NCBI GenBank assembly: GCA_007130865.1 | Contig: SLRR01000131.1 | Location: 1-64,000 of the forward strand | Origin: Spirochaeta sp. | GTDB lineage: Bacteria > Spirochaetota > Spirochaetia > DSM-27196 > Alkalispirochaetaceae | Direction: 5' to 3' | DNA: 64,000 nt | Part shown: in pieces, positions 8,644 to 16,862 of the stretch | Layout of the letters: every line of letters begins with the position of its first letter | Numbering within the stretch: the first letter of the stretch is position 1 | Notes under the pieces: generated by a model | What the model was told of the DNA's origin: nothing | Seen by the model: the letters and a program-made list of their open reading frames with translations, nothing else | Database searches by the model: none | Translations under genes and position numbers: made by a program

Positions 8644-9522
8644 CTACGCGGTAGACACCGGTCGTACCCCCACCACAGTTACGCTCGTCACGGAGGCATC
8701 GCTCGCGCGATATTCCTCGACCACGGCGGTATCGAACATCCCCCGGAGAACGCTGTCCGGCGGATCAACGGAGTGCTCCTTTTCTACCCGTACGTCCATG
8801 AAACCGGTCGCTTCCAGCGCGTTCAAGTAATCCGGGCGCTGCATCGCTCCGGCAACGCACCCGACGTACGCTTCAAGAGACGCCTGTACGCTCGGAGGAA
8901 GCTTACCGTCGATAACGATGTCGGAGATACAGAACCGTCCCCCGGGCTTGATGATCCGGTACATTTCCCGGAACGCCGCGGGTTTATCGGGCACAAGGTT
9001 CAGAACGCAATTACTGATCACCAGATCGGCGATACCATCCTCCAGCGGCATCGCTTCGATGTCGCCCTGGACGAACTCCACGTTCCCGTAACCACGGCGA
9101 GCGGCGATCTCCCGCGCTTTTTCCACCATCTGCTGCGTGAAGTCGACGCCGATCACGCGGCCCGTCTCACCCACGGCAGCCCGTGCGACGAACGCATCGT
9201 TCCCTGCGCCGGAGCCGAGGTCCACCACGGTCTCTCCCGGTACAATACCGGCGATTCGTGTGGGGATTCCGCATCCCAGCCCGAGGTCCGCATCCTGCTC
9301 GTGTCCCTCAAGCCCCTGGTACAACTCACCTACCATGGAATAGCCGTCCGCCTTCAACGCTGTCTCCGGCGCGGAACTACAGCAGGTCTCTTCCGCGGAC
9401 GGTGTGTATAATGTAGATCCGTCATCGGTTTCCACCGGACCGCCGCAGCAGGACGTGCCGGTGGACCCGGCGATCTTTCCGTACCGTTCTCGTACCCGTT
9501 CCTTGATTTCGTTCGTTTTCAT
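8644..9522 (-). CDS. arsM: Arsenite S-adenosylmethyltransferase ArsM
   Basis: A 292-aa class I SAM-dependent methyltransferase of the ArsM family. Visible features are a SAM-binding loop VVDLGSGAGNDAF, the acidic strand end VIGVDFT, and the cysteines used for As(III) binding: CC pairs near the N-terminus (TSCCGG, EETCCSS), LGLGCGIPT, SNCVLNLVPDKP and YVGCVAGAM. It methylates trivalent arsenic to volatile or less toxic forms in the cytoplasm. It lies downstream of arsR but has its own promoter with a palindromic operator; the -10 box ends 6 nt before the ATG, predicting a leaderless mRNA. Confidence 0.95.
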   Translation of the reverse strand: MKTNEIKERVRERYGKIAGSTGTSCCGGPVETDDGSTLYTPSAEETCCSSAPETALKADGYSMVGELYQGLEGHEQDADLGLGCGIPTRIAGIVPGETVVDLGSGAGNDAFVARAAVGETGRVIGVDFTQQMVEKAREIAARRGYGNVEFVQGDIEAMPLEDGIADLVISNCVLNLVPDKPAAFREMYRIIKPGGRFCISDIVIDGKLPPSVQASLEAYVGCVAGAMQRPDYLNALEATGFMDVRVEKEHSVDPPDSVLRGMFDTAVVEEYRASDASVTSVTVVGVRPVSTA

Positions 9523-9524
9523 AT

Positions 9525-9557
9525 TATCGTAATATTACGATATAAGGGTTTTGTCAA
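9525..9557 (-). promoter_or_regulatory. arsM promoter with ArsR-type palindromic operator
   Basis: Minus-strand TTGACA (9557-9552), a 17-nt spacer and TATTAC (9534-9529), with the arsM ATG 6 nt further. A perfect 18-bp palindrome TATCGTAATATTACGATA (9525-9542) covers the -10 box. An ArsR dimer bound there would block initiation until arsenite releases it. The binding partner is inferred from the adjacent arsR. Confidence 0.7.
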
Positions 9558-9587
9558 CTGTCGCGACGCGTTTTTACGACAAATCGC

Positions 9588-9926
9588 TCACAATGAGGCT
9601 ACGATTTCCTTGAACCGTCGCACCCGGTCGTTGTTCAGGCAGTAACACGTGGCGGGTCCTGAGACGATACCGGAGATCCACCCCGCTTCACGAAGAACTT
9701 TCAGGTGCTGTGACGTCGTAGCCTGCGCGATCGGCAGAGCCTCCACGATCTGGCCGGTAATACAACCGGGGTTCTGAGCGAGATACTGCACGATCTCGAA
9801 CCGGATCGGGTGTCCGATCGCGCGCGCCATCTCGACGAAAAACGTCTCGTCCCTGGGGTCGATTCTCAGGGAACAGCACGGCGCCGGTAATCCCTCGATT
9901 ATGCGTTGTATAGCTCGGGGCTTCAT
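9588..9926 (-). CDS. arsR: ArsR-family transcriptional repressor
   Basis: A 112-aa winged-helix protein of the ArsR/SmtB family. The recognition region reads LPIAQATTSQHLKVLREAGWI. Candidate metal-sensing cysteines are the CC pair near residue 17, a Cys in NPGCITGQ at the start of helix 3, and TCYCLN in the wing; the E. coli-type CVCDLC motif is absent. The start has GGAGGAG just upstream. It is transcribed toward arsM and probably represses both itself and arsM through the two palindromes noted here. Confidence 0.9.
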   Translation of the reverse strand: MKPRAIQRIIEGLPAPCCSLRIDPRDETFFVEMARAIGHPIRFEIVQYLAQNPGCITGQIVEALPIAQATTSQHLKVLREAGWISGIVSGPATCYCLNNDRVRRFKEIVASL

Positions 9927-9972
9927 TTTCTCCTCCGGCGATCTTATCCCGGTTTAACCGCTTCCGGTAACA

Positions 9973-9996
9973 GGTATCAACCGTTAATATGATACC
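9973..9996. promoter_or_regulatory. Inverted repeat operator upstream of arsR
   Basis: GGTATCA-N10-TGATACC, 7-bp perfect arms, 47-70 nt before the arsR start. It covers a candidate minus-strand -35 (TTGATA) followed 17 nt later by TTAAAC. It lies in the divergent arsR / histidine kinase region, so it could affect both. It differs from the arsM palindrome in half-site sequence, so either ArsR tolerates variation or a second regulator acts here. Confidence 0.45.
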
Positions 9997-10059
9997 ACAA
10001 AATAATCATAGGAGAGTCCTGATTGGCGTGACACACCACCGAGCCGACGAGTCACTATC

Positions 10060-11754
10060 GTGAAGATATCCCAGATCCGTACCACGATCCTTCTGACGAT
10101 AATTCTGGCGACCGCTCCCGCGATCGGACTGATCGTCTATGTAGGAGTAGAGCTGCAGGACGTCACCCGTGAACAGTTGCTACGGGAAGCGCACCGCCAC
10201 CTGGACGCCCTGGAGGAACAGCAGCGTCTTCTCGGAGAATCGACCCGGGAGGTTCTCCGTACGATCGCGGCGGTCCCGGCAATACGGGCGGGAAACAGGG
10301 AGGAAATCGACCCCTTTCTCAGAACGCTGGTTTCTGAAACCTCCTACTTCGTGACGTTTCTCGTGGCGGACGTCGGCGCAACGGTGATCGCCACCGGTGC
10401 CGGCGTAGACGGTCACTCCCTGCGGGACCGTCCCTACGTCTTTGAGTACGAACTGGAGCGGAACTATTACGCGGGGAACCTTGTGATCGGCCGTGCGACA
10501 GGCAACCAGGTCGTACCGTTCGTGTATCCTTACTACGATCTTGAGAACCGATACGCCGGGTTTGTTCTTGCATCGCTCCATGCAACGCGTTATTTCCAGC
10601 TCCTCACCCCACCGGACCTTCCCCCGGGCAGCGAGGTCACGTTTACCGACAGCCGGGGCGTGATCATGTACCACTCAACACGGACCGGTGAACTCTGGCG
10701 CGCGCTCTCACCGGAGATCTGGACGGAGATACAAAACCGCCCGGACGGAGGTTATTTCACCGTACCGCATGACGACGACAACGGAGAAAAACTCCTGGTC
10801 TACTCCGGAATACGCCTGCGACCGGAGCTTGACCCGTACGTGTGGATCACCGTCACAATACCGTACCGGACGTTCTTTGAACCGGTGCGTCGCCTGGTGG
10901 CACAAAACTCCCGCGCCGCCGCGGGGTCGCTCGTCGCCGCCCTGGTGATCGGTTATCTGGTGGTAACCATCAGTATCGTCCGTCGCATCGGGACCCTGGT
11001 GGAAGCTACTGAATCGGTCGCCCACGGCACGATCGACCCGGTCCTTCCCCGTATCGGCGGCCATGACGAGATCACCGATCTGGCACGTGCCTTCGATCGA
11101 ATGACGGAGCAGATACAGGCGCGGGAGAACGACCTCCGGCAAACCGTGGAGGAGCGGGAGCTTCTCCTGCGGGAGCTGCACCATCGCGTAAAGAACAATT
11201 TCCAGGTACTGGCGAGCCTGCTTAACCTCCAGATGGACGGCCACTCGGATCCCGCGGTTCTGACGCCGCTTCAGGAGGGTCGAAACAGAATACTGTCGAT
11301 GGCGTTGATCCACGAACGCTTTTCCGGATCCCGGGAACCGGCGCGGATCGACTTCGCGGCGTATCTTGACGACCTGATACGGGAGCTTCAGTCCACGTAC
11401 GACGGCCAGAATGTGGAAATCCACCTTGAGGCGGAAGATATAACCCTGAACATCGAGGAAGCGACTCCCCTGGGGCTGATCGTGAACGAGACTGTATCCA
11501 ACGCGTTTAAACACGCGTTCAAGGACGATCGGAAAGGAGTGCTCACGGTGGAGCTCACAACGTGCGAGACCTGTGTACGCCTGGCAGTCACCGACAACGG
11601 TCGTGGCTTGCCGGCCGATCTCGACCCGGAGCGTTCGGAGTCTCTGGGATTTCTCCTCATCTCGATACTGACACGACAGATCAACGGTACCTGGTGCGCT
11701 GAAACGGTACAGTCGCAAGGAACACGCATATCCGTGGAGATTCCCCGTAAATGA
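10060..11754 (+). CDS. Membrane sensor histidine kinase (Cache, HAMP, HisKA_2)
   Basis: A 564-aa kinase starting at GTG 10060. A first membrane helix (about residues 9-31) and a second (about 285-308) enclose a periplasmic sensor region that looks like a double Cache domain. A HAMP linker follows, then the HisKA_2 dimerisation motif RELHHRVKNNFQVLASLLNLQ with the phospho-acceptor histidine. The ATPase domain shows an N box (LGLIVNETVSNAFKHAF) and G1 box (VTDNGRGLP). No response regulator is adjacent. The next gene is a PhnD-like binding protein, which could deliver the signal. No clear ribosome site precedes the GTG; a short upstream ORF ends in an overlapping GTGA. Confidence 0.88.
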   Translation: MKISQIRTTILLTIILATAPAIGLIVYVGVELQDVTREQLLREAHRHLDALEEQQRLLGESTREVLRTIAAVPAIRAGNREEIDPFLRTLVSETSYFVTFLVADVGATVIATGAGVDGHSLRDRPYVFEYELERNYYAGNLVIGRATGNQVVPFVYPYYDLENRYAGFVLASLHATRYFQLLTPPDLPPGSEVTFTDSRGVIMYHSTRTGELWRALSPEIWTEIQNRPDGGYFTVPHDDDNGEKLLVYSGIRLRPELDPYVWITVTIPYRTFFEPVRRLVAQNSRAAAGSLVAALVIGYLVVTISIVRRIGTLVEATESVAHGTIDPVLPRIGGHDEITDLARAFDRMTEQIQARENDLRQTVEERELLLRELHHRVKNNFQVLASLLNLQMDGHSDPAVLTPLQEGRNRILSMALIHERFSGSREPARIDFAAYLDDLIRELQSTYDGQNVEIHLEAEDITLNIEEATPLGLIVNETVSNAFKHAFKDDRKGVLTVELTTCETCVRLAVTDNGRGLPADLDPERSESLGFLLISILTRQINGTWCAETVQSQGTRISVEIPRK

Positions 11755-11811
11755 CACGTCGCCGTCGCGCCGACATTCGGGATTTTACAATACAAATCAA
11801 CACGCAACGAC

Positions 11812-11817
11812 TATAAT
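11812..11817 (+). promoter_or_regulatory. -10 box before the PhnD-like gene
   Basis: A perfect TATAAT lies 9 nt before the ATG at 11827 in the short gap after the kinase gene. The -35 region is poor. Initiation here would give almost no leader. Confidence 0.45.
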
Positions 11818-11826
11818 ACAACTAAG

Positions 11827-12774
11827 ATGACACGACGATGGTGGTGGCTCCTGGTCCCGGCGTTGCTTATCGCGCCGGCCGCCGGTTTCTACGCAACACG
11901 AGCAACCGAGACAAAAGGAGCAGCCGGTCCGCGCGATAGCGCTCGGGAGACTACCGGGTTTGACCGGACCGGTTGGCCGCCGGTAATCCGCCTCGGGATC
12001 CTGCCGGAGGAATCTCCCTCCCGAATGGCGGCCCGCTACCAGCCATTCCTGGACTACCTCGAAACGTTTCTGGGACACCCGGTGGAGTTGGTTTTCGGAC
12101 CGGATTTTTCCGCGATGATCGACGCCCTGGAGCACCGGGAGATCGAAGTAACCAAACTTGGACCCTTTGCGTATATCCAGGCAGCCGAACGCATCGGAGC
12201 AGAGCTCTTTGTCCAGGGTGTCCGGGATGCCTCCGCTCCGACGTACCGGAGCTATATCATCACCCGGGAGGATTCCGGTGTGCAAACCCTGGACGATCTC
12301 CGGGGCAGGTCGTTTCTGTGGGTGGATCCCGATTCCACCTCGGGATATCTCTTCCCACGGGCGCTCCTGATCGGAGAACTGGAATCCTCCGAGAGAGAAC
12401 TGAACGGGATCTTTTCCCGGGTGGGGTTCTCCGGCGGGCACGACGCGTCGGTCCGCTACGTGATCGATCGTCTCGTCGACGCCGCCGCGGTGAGCGACAG
12501 CCAGGTACAGCGAATGCGACAGGGCGGGTATCCCGGGATCGACTCCATCGTCGCGATAGCCGAAACCAGACCGATTCCACGCTCCCCGGAGGTCTACCGC
12601 CGGGATCTGCCGGACACGCTGAAAAACGCGCTCCGTACGGCGTACCTCCAATACGATGACCCGGTATTTCTGGAGGCGCACAATTACCACGACGGATACA
12701 TACCGATCGACGACGAAGCATACGACGTAGTTCGCGAGACCGTCGGACGTCTCGGATCGTCTCCGGTCGAATAA
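11827..12774 (+). CDS. PhnD-like phosphate/phosphonate-type substrate-binding protein
   Basis: A 315-aa protein with an N-terminal membrane or signal segment (WWWLLVPALLIAPAAGFYA) and a periplasmic binding fold of the PhnD family: IRLGILPEESPSRMAARYQPFLDYLE at the start, then KLGPFAYIQAAE and LRGRSFLWVDPDSTSGYLFPR. No ABC permease or ATPase is near. Solitary PhnD-like proteins beside histidine kinases are often ligand sensors rather than transport components, so a sensing pair with the upstream kinase is likely. The actual ligand cannot be read from the sequence. Confidence 0.82.
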   Translation: MTRRWWWLLVPALLIAPAAGFYATRATETKGAAGPRDSARETTGFDRTGWPPVIRLGILPEESPSRMAARYQPFLDYLETFLGHPVELVFGPDFSAMIDALEHREIEVTKLGPFAYIQAAERIGAELFVQGVRDASAPTYRSYIITREDSGVQTLDDLRGRSFLWVDPDSTSGYLFPRALLIGELESSERELNGIFSRVGFSGGHDASVRYVIDRLVDAAAVSDSQVQRMRQGGYPGIDSIVAIAETRPIPRSPEVYRRDLPDTLKNALRTAYLQYDDPVFLEAHNYHDGYIPIDDEAYDVVRETVGRLGSSPVE

Positions 12775-12821
12775 GCCCTGTCGGACCGTCGAAGACGGGG
12801 AAGTCATCGGGGAATTCGTCG

Positions 12822-12850
12822 TTGCAATCCCGCCGGTGGTGGGCGATAAT
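12822..12850 (+). promoter_or_regulatory. Promoter of the hyuA-ssnA-ygeY-xdhD block
   Basis: TTGCAA (12822-12827), 17-nt spacer, GATAAT (12845-12850), then 10 nt to the ATG at 12861. No ribosome-binding site fits between, so translation is probably leaderless. Confidence 0.6.
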
Positions 12851-12860
12851 TTTCTGCACA

Positions 12861-14210
12861 ATGATCATACGTAACGGCGCCGTAGCAATCTCAGGAGCTC
12901 CCCGGCTCATCAGGACCGATATCCAGGTAAAAGGTGAGAAGATCACCGCCCTGGGCAGAGATCTCCCCTCCGACGGGGAACGGGAGATCGATGCTTCCGG
13001 GCTCGAGATCTTCCCCGGCGGGATCGATCCCCACGTGCACTTCTTTGACCCCGGGTTCCCGGACAAAGAGGACTTCTTCCACGGCACCGCGGCGGCGGCC
13101 TCCGGCGGGATCACTACCGTAATCGACATGCCCGGCACCTCCGATCCCCCGGTGATCAACAAACGAAACCTTGAGCACAAGCGCTCGATCGTGGAACCAA
13201 AAGCCGTGGTGGACTTCGCGTTCTTCGGTGGTGTGTCCGCGCAGGCGTACCGCGAAGGATTTCCACACTGGATGCGGGAGCTCGCTCCCCTCGTACCGGC
13301 GTTCAAGACGTACGCCACCTCCGGGAGTACCGCCTTTGAGCGGCTCAACCATTACCAGTACTCCCGGGTCCTTGAAGTGGCGCGGGAGTTGCACCGGCCG
13401 ATCCTCGTACACGCGGAGGACGCGGACTTTGTCCTGCCCGCCACGGAGGACCTCCGGGAAAAGGAGAATACCCCGGCGGCTTTCGCCGCGACGCGACCGG
13501 AGCTGGCGGAAACGCTCGCGGTGTTCGCGGTGTCGGAGATCGCCGAAACGCTGCAGGCTCCGCTGCATATCGTGCATATCGGAACGGCCCGGGCGGCGGA
13601 AATAGTCGCGGGACGGACCACCACTACCGGCGAGACGTGCCCGCAGTACCTGGCGTTCGATATTGACGACTTTGAGCGGATCGGGTCGCCCCTGAAGATC
13701 ACCCCCCCGGTTAAAGGTCCGGAGGAAAAACACCTGCTCTGGAACTATCTCGCCGACGGCGGGATCGATTTCGTCGCGTCCGATCACGCTCCCGGTACCC
13801 GCGCGGAGAAGAACACCGGCTCGATCTGGACCGACTACGCCGGGATACCGGGAGGCCCCACGATCTACCCCTACCTTTACTCCGCGGGTCTTCGGTCCGG
13901 CCGCCTGACACTGGCACGATTCCTCGAGGTTACCTCCGCCGCGGCGGCGCGACGGTACGGCCTGGACGACCGAAAAGGCCGCATCGAGGTCGGGATGGAC
14001 GCGGACCTCACGTTCGTGGATCCCACGGCTGCAACGGTGGTGCACGGAGCGGATTCACCCTCGAAAGGGAAGATCACGCCCTTTGAGGGGATGCGTCTGC
14101 ACGGGCGGGTCCAGATCACGATCGTTCGGGGATCGGTCGTTTACCGCGAGGGTAAGGTTCTCTCCGCCGGTGGTACCGGTCGCTTCCTGGCGCCGCGGAA
14201 CGGTGAATAA
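12861..14210 (+). CDS. hyuA: Cyclic amidohydrolase, dihydropyrimidinase/allantoinase-like (HyuA/YgeZ type)
   Basis: 449 aa from ATG 12861 (MIIRNGAVAI); the track start lies inside the promoter. It is a metal-dependent amidohydrolase of the dihydroorotase/allantoinase/hydantoinase group. Metal ligands are visible in GGIDPHVHF, a carboxylatable lysine in PAFKTYATSG, histidines in LVHAEDAD and HIVHIGTARA, and the catalytic aspartate in VASDHAPGT. It opens a cyclic amide (ureide) ring. Heading a block with ssnA, ygeY and xdhD, it is best seen as the equivalent of the hydantoinase-like member of anaerobic purine clusters. The true substrate is unknown; allantoin-like or reduced-purine rings are candidates. 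Confidence 0.85.
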   Translation: MIIRNGAVAISGAPRLIRTDIQVKGEKITALGRDLPSDGEREIDASGLEIFPGGIDPHVHFFDPGFPDKEDFFHGTAAAASGGITTVIDMPGTSDPPVINKRNLEHKRSIVEPKAVVDFAFFGGVSAQAYREGFPHWMRELAPLVPAFKTYATSGSTAFERLNHYQYSRVLEVARELHRPILVHAEDADFVLPATEDLREKENTPAAFAATRPELAETLAVFAVSEIAETLQAPLHIVHIGTARAAEIVAGRTTTTGETCPQYLAFDIDDFERIGSPLKITPPVKGPEEKHLLWNYLADGGIDFVASDHAPGTRAEKNTGSIWTDYAGIPGGPTIYPYLYSAGLRSGRLTLARFLEVTSAAAARRYGLDDRKGRIEVGMDADLTFVDPTAATVVHGADSPSKGKITPFEGMRLHGRVQITIVRGSVVYREGKVLSAGGTGRFLAPRNGE

Positions 14211-14220
14211 AAGGTCGGCC

Positions 14221-15558
14221 ATGATACAGATAATTAACGCCCGGATTCTGCAGCTGGATCCAGCTCGGGTAAGCGGCCCCGTGACGATCACGATCGAGGG
14301 ATCCACCGTCACCACGGTAACGGATCAACCGACAAGAACGGTGCCACCTCCTGATCAAACCCTGATAATCGACGCCGGCGGAGCGTACGTGATGCCTGGG
14401 GCGGCGTGCGGACACCACCACTTCTACTCCTGGCTTGCCCGGGGAATGACCGCGGCGATCGGTCCCACACCGGACTTTGTATCGATCCTGAAGCAGGTCT
14501 GGTGGCGTCTTGACCGGGCACATACCGAGGAAACGCTCCGAGCAACCGCGGAGGTAGCGGCGCTTGAGACGATCCGCACCGGCACCACCGCGGTGATCGA
14601 TCACCACGCTTCGCCGAACTGCATCGACGGCTCGCTCTCGATCCTGGCGGAAGCATTCCGCGAAACCGGTCTCCGGGGGATACTCTGTTACGAGGCGACC
14701 GATCGCAACGGAAAGGCTGGTCTGCGCGCCGGGGTTGCCGAGAACGCCCGATTTGCCCGGGAGGTCGCGCAGGATACCGCCGGACCGGATCGGCTCGTGG
14801 AGGCCGCCGTGGGGGCCCACGCTCCCTTCACGCTCGAGAACGATTCCCTGGAACTTCTGGCGGAAACGGTATGCACCACCGGAAAGGGACTGCACATCCA
14901 CGTGGCGGAAGACCGGTTCGACGCCTCCCACAGCCGTTTTGCCCATGGGCAGGAACTCCTGCGACGGTTGAACCGGTTCAAGCTGCTCTCCCCGCTGGCG
15001 ATCATCGCCCACGGAATCCATCTCACCGCGGAGGATATCGATCTTCTCAACGAGGCGGATCTGACCCTCGCGCATAACTGCCGCAGCAACATGAACAACG
15101 GCGTCGGGTATAACCCGCACCTGCCGCAGGTCAACAGAGTTACGCTGGGTACCGACGGGATCGGAAGCGATATGTGGGAGGAACTCCGGTTTGCGTTCTT
15201 CAAGCACCATGACGCGGGAGGACTCCTCGGACCGGACACGTTCGTGCGGTTTCTGAACAACACCAACCACGTGCTCCGGCGATACTTCGGGCGTCCCTTT
15301 GGATGCATCGAGGCCGGGTCAACGGCGGACCTGGTTATAACCGACTACCACGCCCCGACACCTCTGGATCCCGCCAACGTTCCCGGGCACCTTCTGTACG
15401 GCATGAGCTCCCGGGATGTCCATACGGTGATCGTGAACGGACGCGTTGTACTGCGCGACCGGGAGTTCACCATCGATCTGGACCACGAGCGCGTCTACGC
15501 GCGCGCCCGGGAAGCGGCGCAGAAACTCTGGAAACGGATCGATTCAATAGCACCGTAA
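14221..15558 (+). CDS. ssnA: SsnA-type amidohydrolase (putative aminohydrolase of purine catabolism)
   Basis: 445 aa from ATG 14221, with AAAGG 6 nt upstream; the track ORF runs further 5' into hyuA. It belongs to the guanine deaminase/chlorohydrolase group of amidohydrolases. The SsnA hallmark MPGAACGHHHFYSWLARG carries the first metal-binding histidines; further ligands are in LHIHVAEDRFD and IIAHGIHL, and the aspartate in LGTDGIGSDMWEE. SsnA homologues occur with ygfK, xdhD and ygeY in anaerobic purine clusters, where they are thought to hydrolyse a purine-derived ring. It follows hyuA by 10 nt and precedes ygeY by 17 nt. Confidence 0.92.
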   Translation: MIQIINARILQLDPARVSGPVTITIEGSTVTTVTDQPTRTVPPPDQTLIIDAGGAYVMPGAACGHHHFYSWLARGMTAAIGPTPDFVSILKQVWWRLDRAHTEETLRATAEVAALETIRTGTTAVIDHHASPNCIDGSLSILAEAFRETGLRGILCYEATDRNGKAGLRAGVAENARFAREVAQDTAGPDRLVEAAVGAHAPFTLENDSLELLAETVCTTGKGLHIHVAEDRFDASHSRFAHGQELLRRLNRFKLLSPLAIIAHGIHLTAEDIDLLNEADLTLAHNCRSNMNNGVGYNPHLPQVNRVTLGTDGIGSDMWEELRFAFFKHHDAGGLLGPDTFVRFLNNTNHVLRRYFGRPFGCIEAGSTADLVITDYHAPTPLDPANVPGHLLYGMSSRDVHTVIVNGRVVLRDREFTIDLDHERVYARAREAAQKLWKRIDSIAP

Positions 15559-15575
15559 TTGCAAAAGGAGCAGAG

Positions 15576-16775
15576 ATGATACCAGGCGAAGAAATCAGGA
15601 AAAAAGCGGATCAGTACCGGGATTACACCGTAGCCAACCTTGCTCGGCTCGTACAGACCCGGTCGTACAGCGGGCAGGAAAAAGAGGCGGCGGAACTCAC
15701 GGAACAGCTCCTGCGGGAAGCGGGCGTGACCGATCTCCGTATCGACGGACTCGGTAACGTGATCGCCCGGGTCGGCACGGGAGAAAAAATTCTCGCGATC
15801 GACGGTCACATCGATACTGTCGAGGTAGGCGACCCGGCCCAGTGGCAACGGGATCCCTTCTGCGGCACGGTAGAAGGAGACTACCTGCACGGGCGCGGCG
15901 CGTCGGACCAGAAGGGCGGCGTTGCCTCAATGATCACCGCCGCAAGGATACTCCAGGAGATGAACTACGACGGCGAATACTCCGTGGTGTTCACCTTTAC
16001 CGTAATGGAAGAAGACTGCGACGGGCTGTGCTGGCGATACCTGATCGAGAAGGAGAACCTGAAACCGGACTTTGCCGTTTCCACGGAGCCGACCAGCCTC
16101 GGGTTATACCGCGGCCAGCGGGGGCGTATGGAAATGGAACTCTTCTTCACCGGCGTTTCCGCCCACGGCAGCGCCCCGGAACGGGGCGTCAACGCCGCCT
16201 ACAAAGCCGCCCGTGCCGCCGTGGCGATCGGTGAGTTCAACGAGCGACTCGAACCCGACCGGGACCGGTTTCTCGGCAAGGGAACGGTGGTAGTCTCCCA
16301 GGTTCACGCCCACGGCCCCTCCCAGTGCGCCGTACCCGACCAGGCGCGGCTGTACCTGGACCGGCGCCTCACCTGGGGTGAGACGATGGAGAGCGCTATC
16401 GCGGAAATCCAGGATCTCTGCGGCGAAGACCTGAAGGAGGTGCGGGTACCGGAGTACACCAGGCCGAGTTGGAAAGGGACGGTCCACGCACAGGAACTGT
16501 ACTTTCCGACGTGGAAGACACCGGAAAACCACAGGATCGTGCAGGCCGGCGTGCACGCCTGGGAAGCGCTCTACGGGGAGAAACCCCGCGTAGACAAGTG
16601 GACGTTTTCCACCAACGGGGTAGCGATCGCCGGTTACCACGAAGTCCCCTGTATCGGGCTCGGTCCCGGCGACGAAGATCAGGCTCACGCGCCGAACGAG
16701 CGCATCCGGATCTCGGACCTGCCCCGGGCGGCCGCGTTCTACGCCACCCTGCCCTGGGTTCTGAACGAAGGATAG
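15576..16775 (+). CDS. ygeY: YgeY, M20-family amidohydrolase
   Basis: 399 aa from ATG 15576, preceded by AAAAGGAG at 5-nt spacing; the track start at 15303 overlaps ssnA and is not credible. M20 metallopeptidase signatures: DGHIDTVEVGD with the first metal histidine, GRGASDQKGGVASM with the bridging aspartate, and VMEEDCDG with the catalytic glutamate. YgeY is a carbamoyl/peptide-like hydrolase co-occurring with ygeW; in current models of anaerobic purine breakdown it hydrolyses a ureido intermediate. Same operon as hyuA and ssnA. Confidence 0.93.
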   Translation: MIPGEEIRKKADQYRDYTVANLARLVQTRSYSGQEKEAAELTEQLLREAGVTDLRIDGLGNVIARVGTGEKILAIDGHIDTVEVGDPAQWQRDPFCGTVEGDYLHGRGASDQKGGVASMITAARILQEMNYDGEYSVVFTFTVMEEDCDGLCWRYLIEKENLKPDFAVSTEPTSLGLYRGQRGRMEMELFFTGVSAHGSAPERGVNAAYKAARAAVAIGEFNERLEPDRDRFLGKGTVVVSQVHAHGPSQCAVPDQARLYLDRRLTWGETMESAIAEIQDLCGEDLKEVRVPEYTRPSWKGTVHAQELYFPTWKTPENHRIVQAGVHAWEALYGEKPRVDKWTFSTNGVAIAGYHEVPCIGLGPGDEDQAHAPNERIRISDLPRAAAFYATLPWVLNEG

Positions 16776-16862
16776 TCCCGACGCAGCCGGGTACGGGGCG
16801 CCCGATATGAGCAGTTCGATCCGAGAAGCCCGCTGTGAGGAGCTCGATGTGAGGAACACCAC

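Noticed and set aside
10708-11757. 349-aa minus-strand ORF
   Set aside because: Complement of the histidine kinase, which has all kinase boxes in the plus frame.
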